Positions 34,136 through 38,887 of a stretch of 38,887 nt of DNA are shown here, piece by piece (position 1 is the first letter of the stretch; the number at the start of each line of letters is the position of its first letter). The DNA is taken from contig NZ_JAQUOY010000025.1 in the NCBI RefSeq assembly GCF_028716865.1, positions 1 to 38,887 on the forward strand, written 5' to 3'. Origin of the DNA: Candidatus Methylomirabilis sp. GTDB taxonomy: Bacteria > Methylomirabilota > Methylomirabilia > Methylomirabilales > Methylomirabilaceae. Under the pieces are notes generated by a model. The model was not told the DNA's origin. It ran no database searches and saw nothing but the letters and a program-made list of their open reading frames with translations. A program made the translations under genes and the position numbers.

Positions 34136-35044
34136 ATGAAGGTGGCGGTGGTGGGGGTGGGGGCGGTCGGAGGCTACTTTGGCGGCCTGCTGGCCAAGGG
34201 GGGCGCCGATGTGACCTTCATCGCCCGAGGGAAGCACCTGGAAGCGCTCAGGGCGAGGGACCTCACGGTCAAGAGCGGGAAGGGGGACTTCGCTATTCGT
34301 GTCTGCGCCACTGATGATCCGGCGGAGGTTGGTCCTGTCGATCTGGTCCTCTTCTGCGTAAAATCGTACGATACCGGGACGGCCATTCGCCAGACGCTCC
34401 CAATGGTCGGACGGGAGAGCATCGTCCTGTCGCTGCAGAACGGCATCGACAACGAGGAAAAGATCGCGTCCCTCGTTGGAAAGGAGAAGGTACTCGCGGG
34501 AGTCGCCTACATCGGGGCGAGCATGCTGGGGCCTGGAGTAGTGTGCCAGCAGGAATCAGGAAGGATCGTCTTCGGGGAGCTCGACGGCGGCCTCAGCGAA
34601 CGGGTCATCAGACTCAAAGCATTCTTTGACCAATACGGCCTGCCCGCTGAAGGCTCCCCTGACATGAAAAAAATCCTGTGGGCGAAGCTCGCCTGGAACG
34701 CCCCTTTCAACGCCATCAATACGCTGGTCGGCGGCCCGGTCAAGGTGATCCTTGAGAACCCCCACACCTTCGAGTTAGCGAGGCGGGTGACGGAGGAGGT
34801 CGTCACTGTGGCGAACGCCTCAGGGGTTCGTCTTGCCTTAGCGGAGGTATGGGAGCGGAATATCAAGTTCTCCCGAAGCTACGACGTCAAGACCTCGATG
34901 CTCCAAGACCTGGAGGCAGGCAAGCCTTTGGAGTATGAAGCCCTGAATGGCGTCATTGTCAAGAAGGCGGCCGGGCTCGGCCTGACCACCCCCTGCAACT
35001 TCGCCCTCTATGCCCTCCTGTCCGGGCTTCAGGTCACGAGTTGA
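34136..35044 (+). CDS. panE: 2-dehydropantoate 2-reductase (ketopantoate reductase)
   Basis: The 302-residue enzyme reduces ketopantoate with NADPH in pantothenate and CoA synthesis. The start MKVAVVGVGAVGGYFGGLLA is the GxGxxG nucleotide site; further family motifs are LQNGIDNEE (with the conserved Asn), and the catalytic lysine in KILWAKLAWNAPFN. ATG 34136 with GGAGGTG eight bases upstream is preferred over an in-frame TTG at 34118. Paralogues of this family act on other 2-keto acids, so the symbol is likely rather than certain. The ribosome site overlaps the truncated toxin gene. Confidence 0.88.
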   Translation: MKVAVVGVGAVGGYFGGLLAKGGADVTFIARGKHLEALRARDLTVKSGKGDFAIRVCATDDPAEVGPVDLVLFCVKSYDTGTAIRQTLPMVGRESIVLSLQNGIDNEEKIASLVGKEKVLAGVAYIGASMLGPGVVCQQESGRIVFGELDGGLSERVIRLKAFFDQYGLPAEGSPDMKKILWAKLAWNAPFNAINTLVGGPVKVILENPHTFELARRVTEEVVTVANASGVRLALAEVWERNIKFSRSYDVKTSMLQDLEAGKPLEYEALNGVIVKKAAGLGLTTPCNFALYALLSGLQVTS

Positions 35045-35260
35045 GCAGCCCACGATTTCAGCCGCTCTGACGCCAAAGACTCTTGCTATTCGTGATGTAT
35101 CAAAAGTAGAATCACTGTGGCTTCTTGCTCAGTGTAGCCGCGCTAGTGGCCCTCCGTGTCCTCCGAGTGGCCGTCAACTGTGACCTTGAACAGAAGCGCC
35201 AAGACGTAATTGTGGGGCATGCTCTACTCTACTATCCTGATTTATGCTAATATCAAACGC
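35045..35260. other. Intergenic stretch upstream of the citrate synthase promoter
   Basis: No gene or strong motif is seen between panE and the citrate synthase promoter region. It grows AT-rich towards its end, as expected for a promoter. Confidence 0.4.
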
Positions 35261-35295
35261 TATAAATTGTCTGGCTTGCGAGACGCAAGCCAGAC
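35261..35295 (+). promoter_or_regulatory. Promoter -10 and overlapping 11-base palindrome before citrate synthase
   Basis: TATAAAT (35261-35267) is a good -10 box, with a weak -35 near 35238. Right behind it GTCTGGCTTGC (35269-35279) and GCAAGCCAGAC (35285-35295) form a perfect 11-base inverted repeat around GAGAC. The palindrome covers the expected transcription start, so it is either a repressor operator or a hairpin at the very 5' end of the transcript. Confidence 0.65.
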
Positions 35296-35340
35296 TCTGC
35301 AGGGATGCGAGAGGGGTCGCCCGGCGCGAGGAGGAACTTC

Positions 35341-36648
35341 ATGGCTGACAGCTTGACCATCATCGACAACCGAACCGAGAAGAAGTACGAAATCCCTATC
35401 GAAAACGGGACGATCAAGGCCATGGATCTCCGACAGATCAAGACCTCTGACGGCGATTTCGGATTGATGAGCTATGACCCGTCGTTTGGCAACACGGCTT
35501 GCTGCAAGAGCCAGATCACGTTTATCGACGGTGAACAGGGGATCCTGCTGCACAGGGGCTATCCCATTGAGCAGTTAGCCGAGAAGAGCACCTATCTGGA
35601 GACTGCATACCTCCTTATTTACGGGGAGCTCCCCAGCGGCGAACAGATGGATGGTTTCGTCAATCAGGTCACACGTCATACCATGGTCCATGAGAATATC
35701 AAGAAGTTGATGGATGGTTTTCACTACGACGCCCACCCGATGGGGATCCTCCTGGGAACGGTTGGCGCCCTCTCGACCTTCTATCCGGACGCCAAGAATA
35801 TTATGGATCCAGAGGCCCGCCAACGGCAGATTATTCGCCTGATCGCCAAGATGCCGACGCTGGCGGCGTACGCCTACCGACATAGCCGTGGGCTGCCGTA
35901 CGCCTACCCGGACAACAACCTGAGTTTCACCGGTAACTTCCTCAATATGCTGTTCCGGATCACAGAGTCGACGTACTACCCGCATCCCGTGTTGGAAAGA
36001 GCCTTGGATGTCCTGTTTGTCCTGCACGCCGACCACGAACAGAATTGCAGTGGCAACGCGATGCGTTCTGTCGGAAGCTCCCACGTGGACCCGTTTTCGG
36101 CTGTGGCCGCCGCCATAGCGGCCCTCTACGGCCCCCTGCACGGCGGTGCCAATGAGGCTGTGCTTCGGATGCTGAAAGAGATTGGCTCAAAGGACAAGGT
36201 CGCCGCGCATATCAAGAAGGTCAAGGCCGGCGAGTTGCGGTTGATGGGATTCGGCCACCGCGTGTATAAGAACTACGATCCCAGGGCCAAGGTTATCAAG
36301 CGGCTAGCCGAAGAGGTTTTTGAGGTGACAGGAAAAAATCCCTTGCTGGAAGTAGCCCTCGAGCTGGAACGAATCGCGCTTCAGGATGAGTACTTCGTCG
36401 CGCGAAAGCTCTACCCAAACATCGATTTTTACACCGGCTTAATCTACGAGGCAATGAAGTTCCCGATGGACATGTTCCCGGTGCTCTTCGCCATCCCCAG
36501 AACAGCCGGTTGGGTTGCCCAGTGGGAGGAGATGCTCCTCGACCCGGAACAGAAGATCGCGCGTCCCAGACAGATCTATCTTGGTCAACTGCGGCGCGAC
36601 TATTACCCAATAGCCAATCGACCGAGTCAGGCGCCAAGAGGGGGTTGA
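35341..36648 (+). CDS. gltA: Citrate synthase
   Basis: The 435-residue type II-length enzyme condenses acetyl-CoA with oxaloacetate to start the TCA cycle. ATG 35341 has AGGAGGAA seven bases upstream and gives the family start with a short beta-rich domain. The catalytic triad H267 (LHGGANE), H306 (GFGHRVYK) and D362 (NIDFYTG) lines up almost exactly with E. coli GltA numbering (264, 305, 362). Length and N-terminal domain suggest the hexameric, NADH-sensitive Gram-negative type. A palindromic site lies in its promoter. Confidence 0.97.
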   Translation: MADSLTIIDNRTEKKYEIPIENGTIKAMDLRQIKTSDGDFGLMSYDPSFGNTACCKSQITFIDGEQGILLHRGYPIEQLAEKSTYLETAYLLIYGELPSGEQMDGFVNQVTRHTMVHENIKKLMDGFHYDAHPMGILLGTVGALSTFYPDAKNIMDPEARQRQIIRLIAKMPTLAAYAYRHSRGLPYAYPDNNLSFTGNFLNMLFRITESTYYPHPVLERALDVLFVLHADHEQNCSGNAMRSVGSSHVDPFSAVAAAIAALYGPLHGGANEAVLRMLKEIGSKDKVAAHIKKVKAGELRLMGFGHRVYKNYDPRAKVIKRLAEEVFEVTGKNPLLEVALELERIALQDEYFVARKLYPNIDFYTGLIYEAMKFPMDMFPVLFAIPRTAGWVAQWEEMLLDPEQKIARPRQIYLGQLRRDYYPIANRPSQAPRGG

Positions 36649-36800
36649 TGAAGCGTTGCGGTACCCGACGCCCGACCTGCTTGGGCCTTGCGGTACCCTG
36701 GCTGGGCAAGCATTCGCTCCAGTGCATTCTTTCCGACTGCTTCTACGTCCAGTAGCCGTTAACCTCGTAATTGCTACTCTCTCTGCCCCCTTCGAATAGT

Positions 36801-37739
36801 ATGGCTATCATCACTATCTCCAGACAGATCGGAAGCGGCGGCGATGAGATTGCCGCCAGGCTGGCCAAAGAGCGTCAGTTTACGCTCGTAGACCACATCC
36901 TGCTCGCCGAGTTGCTGAAAGCCCAAGGCCTCGCGAAGCCGGACGTCGAAGCGCTCGATGAGGACGAGTGTGGGGGAGTGCGACAGAACGCTGAGCAGGA
37001 TCGGGTTTATGTGGATCTCCTACCCACGCTGATCACAGATCTTGCCGCAGAGAAGGACCTGGTGGTGCTGGGTCGTGGGGGTCAGTGTATCTTCCGGGGG
37101 TTCCCGGGCGCATTGCATGCACGAGTAGTGGCCGGCGCGAAAGAGCGGGTCAGACGCCTGATGGAAGAACGGGGCATAGACGAGCACGCTGCGATCCGTC
37201 TCGTCGAGGAAAGCGATGAGACCAGGCGGCGCTTCATTCAGTATCACTACGGGAAAGATATCGACGACGCCGCTCACTACGATCTGGTCATCAACACTGA
37301 TCGCCTGAGCGTGGAAGCGGCGATGCGCCTCATTCAACTCGCGATAGAAATGGTAGATCTTATGGGGAAGGGGCGAGAGATTGGGCGCTGGCTTGAGGCG
37401 GCCCATCCGCTTCCTTTCGCTCATCCCAGCGAGGAAGAGTTTGCCAAGGTTCTGGATTTCTACCAGATACGATGGGAGTATGAACCCAGGACATTTCCAC
37501 TCGCCTGGGATGAAGCGGGCAATGCGACCGAAGCCTTTTCACCGGACTTCTATTTGGTTGACTTCGACCTCTTTATTGAACTGACCACGCTCAAGCAGAG
37601 CCTGGTAACAGCGAAGAATCGAAAGATCAGACGGTTTCGAGAGTTGTACCCGGAGGTCACACTCAAGGTATTTTACGGGAGGGATTATCGACACTTACTC
37701 GCCAAGTATGGGCTTGCAAAAAAGATTAGCTCCAAGTGA
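36801..37739 (+). CDS. Cytidylate-kinase-like protein fused to a PD-(D/E)XK-like domain
   Basis: The 312-residue protein begins MAIITISRQIGSGGDEIA, the modified P-loop of the cytidylate-kinase-like family (Cytidylate_kin2). The kinase-like part continues to about residue 200 with VVLGRGGQCIF and LMEERGIDEHAA, plus the arginine-rich lid DETRRRFIQYHYGKD. The C-terminal 90 residues form a separate domain: F-S-PD (P248, D249) in a strand, then IELTTLKQ with E260, then K-rich NRKIRRFRELYP and LKVFYGRDY. Strand-helix-strand order recalls the PD-(D/E)XK nuclease fold, but T262 stands where the catalytic lysine would be and K265 follows. Function is unknown. The ATG at 36801 is chosen over TTG 36771 because it fits the family start; no strong ribosome site is seen. 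Confidence 0.8.
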   Translation: MAIITISRQIGSGGDEIAARLAKERQFTLVDHILLAELLKAQGLAKPDVEALDEDECGGVRQNAEQDRVYVDLLPTLITDLAAEKDLVVLGRGGQCIFRGFPGALHARVVAGAKERVRRLMEERGIDEHAAIRLVEESDETRRRFIQYHYGKDIDDAAHYDLVINTDRLSVEAAMRLIQLAIEMVDLMGKGREIGRWLEAAHPLPFAHPSEEEFAKVLDFYQIRWEYEPRTFPLAWDEAGNATEAFSPDFYLVDFDLFIELTTLKQSLVTAKNRKIRRFRELYPEVTLKVFYGRDYRHLLAKYGLAKKISSK

Positions 37740-37973
37740 CCCTTTGGCCGCCTTGCTTTCCCAGGAAAATTACCCTTCAGCTTTACCTGGGTGCCCTTGA
37801 TCTCTTCATCAGCTTGCTGAGCCTGATGTGTCAACCTTGGGCCCGGGAACTTCTGAACTACCCCGGTACTTACAAACGGCCTTCAGACCTCTTGGAGCTA
37901 CTAAATATATATGGCAGACTCGATGTCTTGTCAAGGGACGAAATAACCTTCTGGCTATTTTTTGGAGTTCGAC

Positions 37974-38525
37974 ATGCGCCATGACATGATTCGGGACTTG
38001 GCTGAAGTCATGATTACAGAAGAGGCGATCGCTAATCGCGTCAGGGAATTAGGAGCTGCAATTTCACGGGATTATTTCGGTAAAGAGCTTATCCTTGCCG
38101 GTGTGCTCAGGGGGGGCTTATTCTTCCTGGCCGATCTGGCAAGAGCCATATCCATCCCGCTCGTCATTGATTTTATTTCTATTTCGAGCTATGGCCCCGC
38201 AACCACAGCCTCCGGCGTCGTCGGCATCAGAAAAGACCTTGATGAAAGTATTGGGGGCCGAGACCTCCTCGTCATAGAAGATATCGTGGACACCGGCCTC
38301 ACCCTCAGCTATCTACTGAAGATCTTCCGGGCTCGCCAGCCGTCCAGCCTGCAGGTCTGCACGTTTTTAGACCGGAAGGTGCGTCGTATTATCGACCTTC
38401 CCATTGCCTATCGGGGATTTGAAATTCCCGAGAAGTTTGTCGTTGGCTACGGCCTCGATTACAACCAGCGCTATCGCAACCTGCCTTGCATCGGCGTCCT
38501 GAAACCCGAGCTAATGGAACGCTAG
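37974..38525 (+). CDS. hpt: Hypoxanthine phosphoribosyltransferase
   Basis: The 183-residue purine salvage enzyme joins hypoxanthine or guanine to PRPP to make IMP or GMP. The PRPP-binding signature is VIEDIVDTGLTL; the pyrophosphate loop is GVLRGGLFF and the flexible loop is ISSYG; base-specificity strand is FVVGYGLDYNQRYRNLP. ATG 37974 lies seven bases behind GGAG; an upstream in-frame TTG at 37962 is less likely. It follows the kinase-nuclease-like gene after a 234-base gap without another gene. Confidence 0.94.
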   Translation: MRHDMIRDLAEVMITEEAIANRVRELGAAISRDYFGKELILAGVLRGGLFFLADLARAISIPLVIDFISISSYGPATTASGVVGIRKDLDESIGGRDLLVIEDIVDTGLTLSYLLKIFRARQPSSLQVCTFLDRKVRRIIDLPIAYRGFEIPEKFVVGYGLDYNQRYRNLPCIGVLKPELMER

Positions 38526-38609
38526 GGCCGCCAACCCAGGGTTTCCGGTCCGTGGTCTTGCCGGCAAGCCTCTCGACACCCTTGCCGAGATGTGGTAGAA
38601 GTACATGAC

Positions 38610-38696
38610 GCCGGGGTGGTGAAACTGGCAGACGCACGGGACTCAAAATCCCGCGGGCTTCGGCCCATGAGGGTTCGACCCCCTCCCCCGGCACCA
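38610..38696 (+). tRNA. tRNA-Leu, anticodon CAA
   Basis: The acceptor stem GCCGGGG pairs with CCCCGGC, followed by A and an encoded CCA. The anticodon stem CGGGA/TCCCG closes the 7-base loop CTCAAAA, giving anticodon CAA (reads UUG). A long variable arm (CGGGCTTCGGCCC region) marks a class II tRNA, and the T loop GGTTCGACC is normal. Total 87 bases, complete, with no intron. Confidence 0.95.
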
Positions 38697-38759
38697 CAAC
38701 GCTAAGACCTCACTCGGGAGGTCATCGCCTTTGAGGAAGCCATCCCCGCCCCTTGCAAA

Positions 38760-38887
38760 ATGTAGTCCTGTCAAACATGGGTAACACATCCGCCATGCCG
38801 TCCCCACCGTCGCGCGGGCGCGATATCGGGGCGCCCGCGCCGGCGGGGCCCCTGGTCAGCCATACCACCGGCGCAGCCCCCGAAAGG
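38760..38887. mobile_element. Possible insertion-sequence terminus (runs off the window)
   Basis: The strand turns GC-rich after TGTAGTCCTGTCAAACATGG at 38761. The TGTCAAACATGGGTAACAC wording resembles the ends of some IS481-like elements as I remember them. A plus-strand frame is open from ATG 38777 to the window end, but nothing in it is recognisable. The site lies just downstream of a tRNA gene, a common landing place. Evidence is thin. Confidence 0.3.

Noticed and set aside
36648-36755. 35-residue cysteine-containing frame after citrate synthase (ATG overlapping the stop)
   Set aside because: A purine-rich stretch precedes it, but the composition is unremarkable and no family or neighbour supports it; left out unless conservation is shown.
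37736-37984. 82-residue frame between the kinase-like gene and hpt
   Set aside because: It overlaps both neighbours, lacks a ribosome site and has no recognisable features.

Overview
The window reads as chromosomal DNA of a free-living, Gram-negative (diderm) bacterium of moderately high G+C. Evidence for an outer-membrane lifestyle is a MacB/LolCE-type ABC transporter, a SurA/PpiD-like anchored chaperone, a lipoprotein and LspA. A complete mreBCD-mrdA-rodA cluster indicates a rod-shaped cell. Gene content and dense gene packing with many small toxin-antitoxin modules would fit a group such as the NC10 bacteria (Methylomirabilis relatives). That placement is a guess from style, not something the sequence proves.

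Layout. 1-1607: end of an ABC ATPase gene and its permease. 1663-3440: archease, endonuclease III, LOG-type phosphoribohydrolase. 3529-4358: a small operon encoding a helical 115-residue protein, a selenoprotein that ordinary ORF calling misses because it has two in-frame UGA codons, and a 36-residue membrane protein. 4647-5298: a decayed HicA-like toxin and a cytosine-deaminase-like enzyme. 5390-5570: a patchwork of intergenic repeats in front of a CbbY-like phosphatase. 6400-8349: alanine dehydrogenase and a methyltransferase. 8461-9042: a MazEF-type module with a palindromic operator. 9348-13240: a lipoprotein and a large membrane-bound diguanylate cyclase, bracketed by two copies of the rluD 3' end. 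13239-17482: rluD, lspA, ileS. 17610-23023: rodA, mrdA, mreD, mreC, mreB, all on the minus strand with 4-base overlaps in the middle. 23247-29600: a mixed stretch (PpiD-like chaperone, exported protein, half-size TauE, metallophosphoesterase, two Nudix enzymes, alpha/beta hydrolase). 29771-32889: a histidine kinase/NtrC-type two-component pair. 33007-34131: vapBC-like module and an orphan antitoxin with a truncated toxin. 34136-38525: ketopantoate reductase, citrate synthase, a kinase-nuclease-like fusion, and hypoxanthine phosphoribosyltransferase. 38610-38696: tRNA-Leu(CAA), followed by what may be the end of an insertion sequence.

The standout is the gene at 3986-4210. It reads as a glutaredoxin-like 'Uxx-star' protein with selenocysteine in the U-P-Y-T active site and a second selenocysteine three residues from the C-terminus. 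Each UGA is followed at the same distance by a hairpin resembling a bacterial SECIS element; the second has the GGUC apical loop known from E. coli fdhF. The organism must then carry selA, selB, selC and selD elsewhere. Other points of interest are the duplicated rluD tail around the diguanylate cyclase, the P-loop kinase fused to a nuclease-like domain, two broken toxin genes, and telomere-like CCCTAAACCC repeats around ileS, one of which supplies the ileS stop codon.
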